Assembly (NCBI GenBank): GCA_049317725.1
Contig: JBMOHS010000073.1
Coordinates: 1 to 18,746, forward strand
Direction: 5' to 3'
DNA from: CAIOZW01 sp049317725
GTDB lineage: Bacteria; Acidobacteriota; Blastocatellia; RBC074
Length of the DNA: 18,746 nucleotides
Below, one piece after another: positions 1 to 7,003 of this stretch (positions are counted from its first letter, which is position 1; every line of letters starts with the position of its first letter). The position numbers were made by a program, and so were the translations under genes. The notes under the pieces were generated by a model. That model saw only the letters and a list, made by a program, of their open reading frames with translations, searched no databases and was not told the origin of the DNA.

Positions 1-45
1 GGGCGTTGCCCTGGGCTGGTATGCGTTGCCCCTTCGGGGCAAACA
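1..45. repeat. Double-hairpin intergenic repeat element
   Basis: Two hairpins lie in tandem. GGGC-gtt-GCCC occupies 1-11, and TTGCCCC-ttc-GGGGCAA occupies 26-42 with a perfect 7-bp stem. The nonamer GCGTTGCCC occurs twice, at 3-11 and 23-31. This arrangement resembles dispersed REP-like intergenic elements of high-GC environmental bacteria. It may continue to the left of the window. It lies 3' of the flavin transferase gene on the minus strand, but no T-tract follows on either strand, so a role as intrinsic terminator is not supported. Confidence 0.45.
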
Positions 46-129
46 GATCTCACCAGCTTGAATCAGGAATTCTGAGAGTGTAATCCTGTCTCATCTGGCG
101 CTCCGGGAAATTCTGATGAGAAATGCGGG

Positions 130-1197
130 CTAGTGCTGCAGCCACTTCCTGGAGAGGACGGGAGCGGAGACGCCGGCTGGAAAATCGAATCGGGCCGCCA
201 GGAACGGGTCGATCTTCGAGAGCTGTTCGAGGAGCGTGAGGCCCTCTTCTGGACCCAAGAGGCTGAGAGTAGTTGCCAGGACATCGGCGGTGGCTCCATG
301 GCGGGCGCGGACCGAGACCACTCCTGGTCGAATCGCCCCCAACCCGGTTCTTGGGTCGACGATGTGGGAGTAGCGACGCCCGTCGATGGTGACAGACTGC
401 TCGAGATCGCCCGAGGTTGAGACGGCGGCGTGGCTGAGGTAGAGGAAGTGAGCCGGCGGACGGCTCGGATCCTCTGGAGAAGCGAGTCCGATCTTCCACC
501 CGTGGGTACCAGGGGGAGCTCCGCTCACCGCAATGTCCCCTCCGATGGCCACCAGTGCCCGATCGATCCCGTGCGCAGCGAGCACAGCGAGGGCCTGATC
601 GGCGGCATCTCCCTTGGCGATCCCCCCGAAATCGATTCGCATCCCGGGCTTCGCCAGTCCGGCTTGACGCGTTGCCGGGTCGAGCCGCAGGTGCTCGATC
701 CCCACCCGTGACTTGGCCTCCGCCAGTCGCTCTGCGTCAGGGAGCTGGCGCGTTCGCCGGGCTCGCCGCCAGAGCTGCACGATCGGTGCCGCCGTCACAT
801 CGAAGAGACCGCTCGTCCGTCCGGCCCAAACCTGGGAGAGGGTGAGAAGGCGGAAGAGGTCGTCATCGACAGGGACGAGGCCTCTTCCGGCCTGCTGGCA
901 GAAGGCGGTCAGGTCGCTGCTCTCGCGATAATCGCTGAGGACGGCGTCGAGCCGGGTGAGGCGGGCAAAGGCCGCTTCCATGGCCCTCTCCGCGATGGTG
1001 GCGGAACGGCTGTAGAGCTGCAGGCGCGCCTTGGTCCCCATCAATATTCGCTCCGCTTCATGGAGGCCCAAGCGACCTGCCATCCATCGCGGGGTCGAGC
1101 CGCCCCAGGCTGATCGGGGCAAAATCGTCGAGAGGATCCCTGTTGCTACCAACCGTCCCCAAGCCCTTCGTCCGGGTGAGAGAGGGCGTTGGCTCAC
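130..1197 (-). CDS. apbE: FAD:protein FMN transferase (ApbE family), exported
   Basis: ApbE enzymes transfer FMN from FAD to Thr/Ser of target flavoproteins outside the cytoplasmic membrane, using Mg2+. Counting from the chosen GTG start (355 residues), family motifs appear in order: LMGT near 52, DFGGIAKG at 189-196, GGDIAVSG at 219-226, STSGDLEQ at 260-267, HIVDPRTG at 278-285, and ADVLATTL near 304-311 with the metal-binding Asp and Thr. The length is normal for the family. I chose the GTG at 1197 because it places a twin-arginine-like signal (SPGRRAWGRL followed by a hydrophobic stretch) directly at the N terminus. An ATG at 1272 is the alternative and would overlap the start of the divergent gene. 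No clear ribosome-binding site separates the two. The substrate flavoprotein is not encoded in this window. Family assignment is firm; the start is not. Confidence 0.9.
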   Translation of the reverse strand: MSQRPLSPGRRAWGRLVATGILSTILPRSAWGGSTPRWMAGRLGLHEAERILMGTKARLQLYSRSATIAERAMEAAFARLTRLDAVLSDYRESSDLTAFCQQAGRGLVPVDDDLFRLLTLSQVWAGRTSGLFDVTAAPIVQLWRRARRTRQLPDAERLAEAKSRVGIEHLRLDPATRQAGLAKPGMRIDFGGIAKGDAADQALAVLAAHGIDRALVAIGGDIAVSGAPPGTHGWKIGLASPEDPSRPPAHFLYLSHAAVSTSGDLEQSVTIDGRRYSHIVDPRTGLGAIRPGVVSVRARHGATADVLATTLSLLGPEEGLTLLEQLSKIDPFLAARFDFPAGVSAPVLSRKWLQH

Positions 1198-1249
1198 CGC
1201 GGCGAGGTGGGGGGTCAGGGCCAGACATTTTTGGAGAGTTTCAACTGCT

Positions 1250-2296
1250 ATGCCGATCAAAAGTCGTTTCATCTCGATCAGTTCGATCCTGTTGTTGATC
1301 TCAGGCGCGACGCTGTTATTCTTCGCCAGCACGACCGCCTTCTTCCCGAAGCTGGGTGCCTCTGGCCAATCCCCGCCCCCCCTGGAGCCGTATCAGGAGA
1401 CGATCCCCGGCACCAATGTCCGCTTTGAGATGCTCCCCGTCCAGGGAGGACAGTTTCTCATGGGAAGCGACGAAAAGGAGAAGGGGCATCGCCCCGACGA
1501 GTCGCCACGCCACCCCGTCCGAGTCTCCTCCTTCTGGATGGGAAAGTACGAAGTCACTTGGGACGAGTACGATCAGTTCGCCTTTGGCACACAACTCGAA
1601 GCCACGCCCTCCAGCAAAGCCGATCCGGGAATTGTCACCCGGCCTACTCCCCCCTACGCCGATGAGGCCCACGGGTATGGCAAAGGTCGCCAACCGGCCA
1701 TCAGCATGACCTACCAAGCCGCGTCCGAATACTGCCACTGGCTCTCCGAAAAGACGGGCAAGACCTACCGGCTTCCGACAGAGGCCGAGTGGGAGTATGC
1801 CTGTCGGGCGGGCACTGCCACCGCCTACTCCTTCGGCGACGATCCGGCCCTCCTCCCGGATCACGCTTGGCTGACCACCAACTCCGATTATAAACCTCAC
1901 CCTGTGGGTCGCAAGAAACCCAACCCCTGGGGCTTTCACGACCTCCACGGCAACGTCGCCGAATGGTGCCTCGACCGTTATGATCCGGCATATTATCAGA
2001 CGCTCAACCCCCGCGATGTCGCCCTGCGGCCGGTGCGAATTCCGGGGGGAGGTCGCTATCCGCACGTCGTGCGAGGCGGCTCTTGGGACGACGAGGCGGG
2101 GAGGTTGCGGAGCGGGGCGCGGGGGCACTCGGAGAAGGACTGGAGTTTGCGGGACCCGCAGAATCCACAGAGCATCTGGTGGCACACAGAAGCGATCATG
2201 GTGGGATTCCGGGTAGTGCGACCGGTCGAGGAGCAGCGTGAGCTGAAGGGATGGCGCTCGAAGCTAACCCGGCAGAGTCCGAATGAAGAGCGCTGA
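1250..2296 (+). CDS. SUMF1/FGE-sulfatase-fold protein lacking FGE cysteines, membrane-anchored or exported
   Basis: The SUMF1 domain is the fold of formylglycine-generating enzyme, also used in many non-enzymatic proteins. From the ATG at 1250 (348 residues) a hydrophobic N-terminal segment at about 8-32 acts as signal or anchor. The domain then follows: GGQFLMGSDE at 66-75, a YEVTWDEY segment at 100-107, YRLPTEAEWEYACRAG at 173-188, NPWGFHDLHGNVAEW at 225-239, VVRGGSWDD near 273-281 and GFRVVRP at 319-325. In true FGE a Cys pair sits shortly after the RGGS motif; here that stretch has none, so sulfatase-activating chemistry is unlikely and a binding or structural role is more likely. A longer frame opens at 1031, but it runs antisense through the neighbouring gene and lacks a signal peptide at its start. 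The stop is 11 bp before the transporter start, suggesting an operon. Confidence 0.85.
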   Translation: MPIKSRFISISSILLLISGATLLFFASTTAFFPKLGASGQSPPPLEPYQETIPGTNVRFEMLPVQGGQFLMGSDEKEKGHRPDESPRHPVRVSSFWMGKYEVTWDEYDQFAFGTQLEATPSSKADPGIVTRPTPPYADEAHGYGKGRQPAISMTYQAASEYCHWLSEKTGKTYRLPTEAEWEYACRAGTATAYSFGDDPALLPDHAWLTTNSDYKPHPVGRKKPNPWGFHDLHGNVAEWCLDRYDPAYYQTLNPRDVALRPVRIPGGGRYPHVVRGGSWDDEAGRLRSGARGHSEKDWSLRDPQNPQSIWWHTEAIMVGFRVVRPVEEQRELKGWRSKLTRQSPNEER

Positions 2297-2302
2297 AAGG
2301 AG
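2297..2302 (+). promoter_or_regulatory. Ribosome-binding site of the OPT transporter gene
   Basis: AAGGAG lies 5 nt before the ATG at 2308 and decides this start over the in-frame GTG at 2305, which would leave only 2 nt of spacing. The site spans the junction with the upstream gene's stop region. Confidence 0.6.
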
Positions 2303-2307
2303 CGGTG

Positions 2308-4605
2308 ATGGCCAAGGAGCCTGTTGAGAGCGGAGCGATGGGGATGCGCCCCTTTATTCCGGCCTGGGAGCGGTTGCCTGAGTTGACGTGGCTTCCGTTG
2401 CTGACGGGAACGGCACTGGGGGTGGTCTTTGGTGCCTCTTCCCTTTATCTGGTCCTGAAGACGGGCCTGACGGTCAGCGCGTCGATTCCGATTGCCGTCA
2501 TCTCCATGACGCTCTTCCGGTTGTTGGCCCGGGTCGGGATTCGACCGGCGACGATCCTCGAACACAATATCGTCCAGACTGCCGGATCGGCCGGGGAGTC
2601 GATCGCTTTTGGCTTCGGAGCGACGATGCCAGCGATCCTGATTCTAGGTTTTGACCTCGAGATTCTGCAGGTCTTGATGGTCGGAGTTCTCGGCGGACTG
2701 CTCGGTATCCTCATGATGATCCCGATGCGACGTGCCCTGATCGTCCAGCAGCACGGTCAACTCAAATTCCCTGAGGGCACCGCCTGCGCCGAGGTGCTCA
2801 AGGCCGGAGCGGACGACACCTCCCTCGCCATCGCGGTCAAAGCTGGTACGGCAGAGATCTCCGCCACAAAGATCGGGGCCCGAACCATCCTCACCGGCTT
2901 TGGCATCGGTCTCGTCTACAAATCCCTCATGTCTGCCTTTCGTCTCTGGAAAGAGGTTCCGGAGCGGATCTTTGGGCCACCCTTTCGTGGCGGCTCCCTC
3001 TCCGCCGAGATCTCCCCAGAACTTCTTGGTGTCGGCTACATTATCGGACCCAGGATTGCCGGATGGATGGTTGGGGGCGGGATCCTGGCCTACCTGGTGT
3101 TGATTCCGTTAATCCAGTTCTTCGGGGATGGGTTAAGCGAGCCGCTCGCACCGGGGAGTATCCCGATCCGGGAGATGGGGCCGAACGAGATCCGCGGGGC
3201 CTATCTTCTTTATATTGGAGCCGGCTCGGTCGCGGCGGCAGGGATACTGAGCATGCTGCGTTCGATTCCGATGATCTGGGCGGGGGTACGGGAGGGGTTT
3301 CGTGGATGGGGGGGAGGAGCGAAAGGAACGGTGCGGAGCGTTGAGCGGACCGACCTGGACTTGCCACTGCCGTGGGTCATCGGCGGGATCGTGGTCTTGG
3401 TGGGGCTGATTCTCGCCTTGCGGAGTCTGCAGATGAACCTGTTGGGGGCGTTGGCGATCGTCGTCTTTGGCTTTCTCTTCGTGACAGTCTCGGCGCGGCT
3501 GACCGGAGAGGTTGGCTCGTCGTCGAATCCGATCTCGGGGATGACGGTGGCGACGCTGCTGCTGACGTGCTTGATCTTCGTGCTGGTGGGGTGGACGACG
3601 CCGCCCTACTATGTGACAGCGCTCTCGATCGGAGCGATCGTCTGCATCGCTTCGTCGAACGGGGGAACGATCGCGCAGAGCCTCAAGACGGGCCACCTGC
3701 TGGGGGCAACTCCCCGGGCTCAGCAGGTAGCGATCCTCTTCGGCTCCTTGGCGTCGGCCCTCTTGATCGGCCCGATCCTGACGCGACTGAACGACACCGG
3801 CACCGTCTATCTCCCAGTTCCGGAGGCCGTGGGCCAAACGTGGCGGGTCGATCCAACCCAGCTCAGGAATCAGGAAGGGTTGCGGGGCCCCCAGGCGAGC
3901 CAGGACTCCCACCGCTACTTTGTCTGGCGCCAACCGGGAGAGGACGGCGCAACTCAGAAATTTCTCGTCAATGAGCAGGGGATCCCGGTCTACCGTGTCG
4001 ACCCGGGGATCAACGGGACCGTCACGGAGCGCCCTGACGGGAGCAAAGCCCAGAAGTTCGATGCCCCGAAGGCAACCCTCATGTCCTATATCATCAAGGG
4101 CATCCTCGATCGCCAGCTCCCCTGGGCACTGGTGCTGATTGGCGTGATGATCACGCTGATGCTGGAAGCCTCGGGAGTTCCCTCGCTGGCCTTCGCGGTC
4201 GGCGTCTACCTCCCCCTCTCGACCTCGACGCCGATCTTCATCGGCGGAGCATTGCGGTGGGGAGTAGATCGATGGATGCGACGTCGCTTGAGCCATCGCC
4301 AGTTGACGGAAGAGCAGGTCGTCGCCGAGACGGACAAGAGCCCGGGAGTCCTGCTCGCCTCGGGCTATATTGCCGGAGGCGCCATCGCTGGGATCGTCAT
4401 CGCCTTCCTCGCCGGAGTCACGATCGAGACCAATCGACAGATCGAGGAGTGGGCGGTCCAGTACAACCCCTTCTACAGCGGCACCTGGTCGGACCTGCTC
4501 TCCCTCCTTCCGTTCAGCATCCTCGGCGTCGTCCTCTATCTCGTTGGGCGCAACCTCCTCCTGGGCGAAAAGGATCGGGAGGAAGGTCGAGAGGAGAAGG
4601 GGTGA
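2308..4605 (+). CDS. OPT-family oligopeptide transporter
   Basis: Polytopic inner-membrane protein of 765 residues in the oligopeptide transporter (OPT/YSL) superfamily, which imports peptides or metal chelates by ion symport. It has well over ten hydrophobic segments. Recognisable family stretches are the N-terminal LTGTALGVVFGASSLYLVLK, the SIPIAVISMTLFRLL helix, the HNIVQTAGSAGESIAFG motif, and KFPEGTACAEVLKAG in the first cytoplasmic loop. Later segments include ASSNGGTIAQSLKTGHLLGATPRAQQ and a C-terminal half with VGVYLPLSTSTPIFIGG. A hydrophilic insertion of roughly 95 residues at about 492-588 (ending before KATLMSYIIKGIL) makes it longer than classical bacterial members; I recall similar loops in Bacteroidota and Acidobacteriota homologues. 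It follows the SUMF1-domain gene closely and is probably co-transcribed. The substrate cannot be named from sequence. Confidence 0.93.
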   Translation: MAKEPVESGAMGMRPFIPAWERLPELTWLPLLTGTALGVVFGASSLYLVLKTGLTVSASIPIAVISMTLFRLLARVGIRPATILEHNIVQTAGSAGESIAFGFGATMPAILILGFDLEILQVLMVGVLGGLLGILMMIPMRRALIVQQHGQLKFPEGTACAEVLKAGADDTSLAIAVKAGTAEISATKIGARTILTGFGIGLVYKSLMSAFRLWKEVPERIFGPPFRGGSLSAEISPELLGVGYIIGPRIAGWMVGGGILAYLVLIPLIQFFGDGLSEPLAPGSIPIREMGPNEIRGAYLLYIGAGSVAAAGILSMLRSIPMIWAGVREGFRGWGGGAKGTVRSVERTDLDLPLPWVIGGIVVLVGLILALRSLQMNLLGALAIVVFGFLFVTVSARLTGEVGSSSNPISGMTVATLLLTCLIFVLVGWTTPPYYVTALSIGAIVCIASSNGGTIAQSLKTGHLLGATPRAQQVAILFGSLASALLIGPILTRLNDTGTVYLPVPEAVGQTWRVDPTQLRNQEGLRGPQASQDSHRYFVWRQPGEDGATQKFLVNEQGIPVYRVDPGINGTVTERPDGSKAQKFDAPKATLMSYIIKGILDRQLPWALVLIGVMITLMLEASGVPSLAFAVGVYLPLSTSTPIFIGGALRWGVDRWMRRRLSHRQLTEEQVVAETDKSPGVLLASGYIAGGAIAGIVIAFLAGVTIETNRQIEEWAVQYNPFYSGTWSDLLSLLPFSILGVVLYLVGRNLLLGEKDREEGREEKG

Positions 4606-4640
4606 GACGAAACCAGGAGCTGTCCGCCACACCACCGCCT

Positions 4641-5912
4641 TCAGCGAACGGTCCGGGGGGAGAAGACCGTTGGCCGACGCAACTGGAGATTGCGGATCGC
4701 CTCTTCAACGGCCCTGACCTCGGTCGATTCGGTGAAGATCTGAACGTCGAGGTGGAACCGTCGGGACTCCCCTGGACCAAGAACGGGCAGTCGCCCCGCC
4801 GCACGCTCGAGGCGGCGATTGGCCGGGGAGCTGGTCCCAGGTTCGATCCCGGTGACGTATCCGTCCTCGAGGGCGGCGGTGTTCTTCCAGAGCGTCAACC
4901 ATGGCAACTCGTCCGGAGAGTAGGTCAGCGAGACCGCTTTATCACCAGCTCGATTGCGAAGCATTGCCGTCGTCTGCTTTCGCGCGTCGGCGAGCGGAGA
5001 GAGCAGAAAGACCTCCTCGACAAATCCACGTCTCGGCCCTTCGTACTCGGCGAACTTGGCCTTGAACTGGGCGGCGTGGGCATTGAAGGGGGTGACCTCG
5101 CCAATCGCGCCGACAAAGCGGGCCCCCTCTTCGAGGAGGGGAGGACCAAAGTTTGCGTGGTAGATCAGTTCGAACTCCTGAGGGGAGGCGCCCCGGTTAT
5201 GAATCTGGTCAGCGATGCGCAGGGAGGAAGAGCCAGGTTCGGTCGAGACCTCGGTCCACAACTCCAGTTTGGGACCGTGAAAGGACCGCTCATCGACGCG
5301 GCCGCGCAAGCGCAGGCGATGGGGGGGCCGCGGATCGATCAGCAGCTCGACCTCCGAGGCGGGGAGATTTCCGATGCGGCCGTGGAGAGTCAGATCCATC
5401 TCGGCAACAGCGCCGGTGTTGTCGATGAAGCGATCCCGTCCGGGGTGTCCTGCCCACTCGAGACCACACCGCACCATCCACTCATTGAAACCCTCCAGCC
5501 AACCGAGCCCTCCCCGCGACGGCAGATCGATGGTCCGGGGATGAACAATCTCCTTGACCGGCGAATCCCAGCCCAAACGGGTCTCCCCTCGGTCGACCCG
5601 CAGAATGCTCATTCCACGGGTCGGCGAGACCTGCAATCGAAGCCCTTCGTGCTCGATCGAGATCACCTCTACCCCCTCCTGCCGCCCCCCGTGCAGGGTG
5701 TACTTGCGCACTCTCCAAGGAGTGGAGGCAGAGAAAGGGGCGTCCCGATGGGTCATCTGCCACTCGTCACGGCGCACATTCTCCGCGACACTGCCGAGCA
5801 CGACCCGCAGCGGCTTCTCCCGATCGATCGCCGCCGGTTGGGAAGAGGGGCGGCACGCCAGGCTGCCAAGCAGGCTGGAAATGATGAGGATCAGCGCGAG
5901 CGTATGTTTCAC
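4641..5912 (-). CDS. DUF4432 family protein (aldose 1-epimerase-like), probable lipoprotein
   Basis: DUF4432 proteins have the galactose-mutarotase fold and are thought to act on sugars, though their reactions are mostly unproven. From the GTG at 5912 (423 residues) there is a hydrophobic signal ending in GSLAC with Cys20, an imperfect lipobox. The domain shows RGMSILRV near 99-105, RCGLEWAG at about 148-155, LHGRIGNLPA at 176-185, YHANFGPPLL at 251-260, WKN near 342 and GIEPGTSSPANR from 355; the CGL, LHGRI and YHxNFG motifs are family hallmarks. GGAGG lies 7 nt upstream of the GTG and decides this start over frames opening further upstream. The gene converges on the OPT transporter (35 bp gap) and diverges from the isomerase gene. 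Exported forms suggest processing of sugars outside the cytoplasm. Confidence 0.88.
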   Translation of the reverse strand: MKHTLALILIISSLLGSLACRPSSQPAAIDREKPLRVVLGSVAENVRRDEWQMTHRDAPFSASTPWRVRKYTLHGGRQEGVEVISIEHEGLRLQVSPTRGMSILRVDRGETRLGWDSPVKEIVHPRTIDLPSRGGLGWLEGFNEWMVRCGLEWAGHPGRDRFIDNTGAVAEMDLTLHGRIGNLPASEVELLIDPRPPHRLRLRGRVDERSFHGPKLELWTEVSTEPGSSSLRIADQIHNRGASPQEFELIYHANFGPPLLEEGARFVGAIGEVTPFNAHAAQFKAKFAEYEGPRRGFVEEVFLLSPLADARKQTTAMLRNRAGDKAVSLTYSPDELPWLTLWKNTAALEDGYVTGIEPGTSSPANRRLERAAGRLPVLGPGESRRFHLDVQIFTESTEVRAVEEAIRNLQLRRPTVFSPRTVR

Positions 5913-5919
5913 CTTCGGA

Positions 5920-5924
5920 CCTCC
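5920..5924 (-). promoter_or_regulatory. Ribosome-binding site fixing the GTG start of the DUF4432 gene
   Basis: On the minus strand GGAGG precedes the GTG at 5912 by 7 nt. It supports the GTG, which places the signal peptide hydrophobic core at the N terminus, over the longer frame from 5969. Confidence 0.65.
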
Positions 5925-5986
5925 ACTGTTCGGGAATCGGCCTCTCCGTTGCTGGACGGCCGCGCGCATGGTGCCGGATCGACGGG

Positions 5987-6001
5987 GGAGTTGTCTACTC
6001 C
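5987..6001. promoter_or_regulatory. Short inverted repeat in the divergent intergenic region
   Basis: GGAGT-tgtct-ACTCC is a perfect 5-bp inverted repeat roughly midway in the 143-bp gap between the divergent DUF4432 and isomerase genes. It could be an operator serving both directions, but a repeat this short can occur by chance. I see no convincing promoter boxes nearby. Confidence 0.2.
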
Positions 6002-6044
6002 GCCAACCGGTTCCAGCCCACTTTCCAAAAGACCACGCCCTTGC

Positions 6045-6050
6045 GAGGAG
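6045..6050 (+). promoter_or_regulatory. Ribosome-binding site fixing the GTG start of the isomerase gene
   Basis: GAGGAG lies 5 nt before the GTG at 6056. That start yields a compact N terminus with the twin-arginine motif about eight residues in. The alternative TTG at 6041 lies upstream of this site. Confidence 0.6.
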
Positions 6051-6055
6051 TCATC

Positions 6056-7003
6056 GTGCCAAGCCTGACCGATCCTTCCCGTCGCCGATTTCTTCAACAC
6101 TCCTCCATGTCTGCCTCCCTCCTGCTGACGGGCTGGGAAAGACAGGAACCAGAGGGAAAGAGCGATTGGCAACCCGGCCCGATCTGCCTCTTCTCCAAGC
6201 ATCTGCCGATGCTCGGCTGGGAGGCGCTTGGCGAAGCCGTCGGGGAGGCCGGCTTCGACGGCGTCGACCTGACCGTCCGGCCTGGCGGCCACGTGCTGCC
6301 CGCGCGGGCAGTTGAGGAGCTTCCCCTCGCCCACGCCGCCATTCGTCGCCAGGGACTCGCCCTGCCGATGATCACGACCAATTTGACTCGCGCCGACGAA
6401 CCACACGCCTCTTCCCTGCTCAGGACGGCCGGGCAACTCGCCATTCCCTTCTTCAAGCCGGGCTACTATCCGGACCAAGATGTTGATCCAGTGGGTGAGA
6501 CCCGCCGGGCCATGGACTCGTTCGCCAAGCTGGCCGCCCTCGGTGCCAGCCACCGGATCGTCGCTGGATTCCATAACCACACCGGCTCCCTCGGCTCAGT
6601 TCTCAGTGAGATCGATCCGGCGATGCGAAGGATCCCTCCCGCTCACGCCGGGTACTACTTCGACATTCGACACGCCGTCTGTGAAGGAGGCGGCAACGGG
6701 TGGCGGCTCGCCTTCCACCACGCCGCCTCTCGCCTGCGGATGATCGCCATCAAGGACTTCTTCTGGGCGCGAACGGAAAGCGGCTGGAAGCCAGTCGATA
6801 CGCCCCTTGGCGGCGGGATGGTCAACTGGCCCCTCTATTTTCGCAAACTTTGCCAAGTCAATTTTCGCGGCCCTGTCTCGCTGCACCTCGAATACCCTCT
6901 CGAAGGGCGAACCAGCACGGAGCGGCGCCGCGAGGTTCTTCTTGCCGCGCAACGAGATCTGACATTTGTCCGTCGTTTGATCGAGGAGTCCCGCCAGTCA
7001 TGA
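6056..7003 (+). CDS. Tat-exported sugar isomerase/epimerase (xylose isomerase-like TIM barrel)
   Basis: Member of the AP endonuclease 2/xylose isomerase-like TIM-barrel superfamily, whose members isomerise or epimerise sugars and inositols with a divalent metal. Numbering from the GTG (315 residues), SRRRFLQ at about 8-14 is a textbook twin-arginine motif followed by a short hydrophobic stretch (SMSASLLLTG). Barrel elements follow: GFDGVDLTV at 66-74, AGFHNHTG at 170-177, YYFDIRHA at 200-207 with the likely metal ligand Asp203, IAIKDFFW around 231-237 and SLHLEYPL at 275-282 with Glu279. These match the usual HNH, D, KD and E positions of the family. The stop overlaps the next gene's ATG by 4 nt (ATGA), so the two are translationally coupled. 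The substrate is unknown. Many planctomycete and acidobacterial paralogues carry the same Tat leader. Confidence 0.87.
   Translation: MPSLTDPSRRRFLQHSSMSASLLLTGWERQEPEGKSDWQPGPICLFSKHLPMLGWEALGEAVGEAGFDGVDLTVRPGGHVLPARAVEELPLAHAAIRRQGLALPMITTNLTRADEPHASSLLRTAGQLAIPFFKPGYYPDQDVDPVGETRRAMDSFAKLAALGASHRIVAGFHNHTGSLGSVLSEIDPAMRRIPPAHAGYYFDIRHAVCEGGGNGWRLAFHHAASRLRMIAIKDFFWARTESGWKPVDTPLGGGMVNWPLYFRKLCQVNFRGPVSLHLEYPLEGRTSTERRREVLLAAQRDLTFVRRLIEESRQS

Noticed and set aside
1316..2185. 289-residue open frame antisense to the SUMF1-domain gene
   Set aside because: No recognisable domain, and it lies opposite conserved SUMF1 motifs.
3133..4635. 500-residue open frame antisense to the OPT transporter
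   Set aside because: It lies wholly opposite a strongly recognised membrane protein gene. Its translation is rich in Arg, Asp and Gln without domain motifs, as expected for a shadow frame in GC-rich DNA.
4257..6068. 603-residue open frame running across the OPT 3' end and antisense to the DUF4432 gene
   Set aside because: It crosses two well-supported genes, has no domain motif and no ribosome-binding site.
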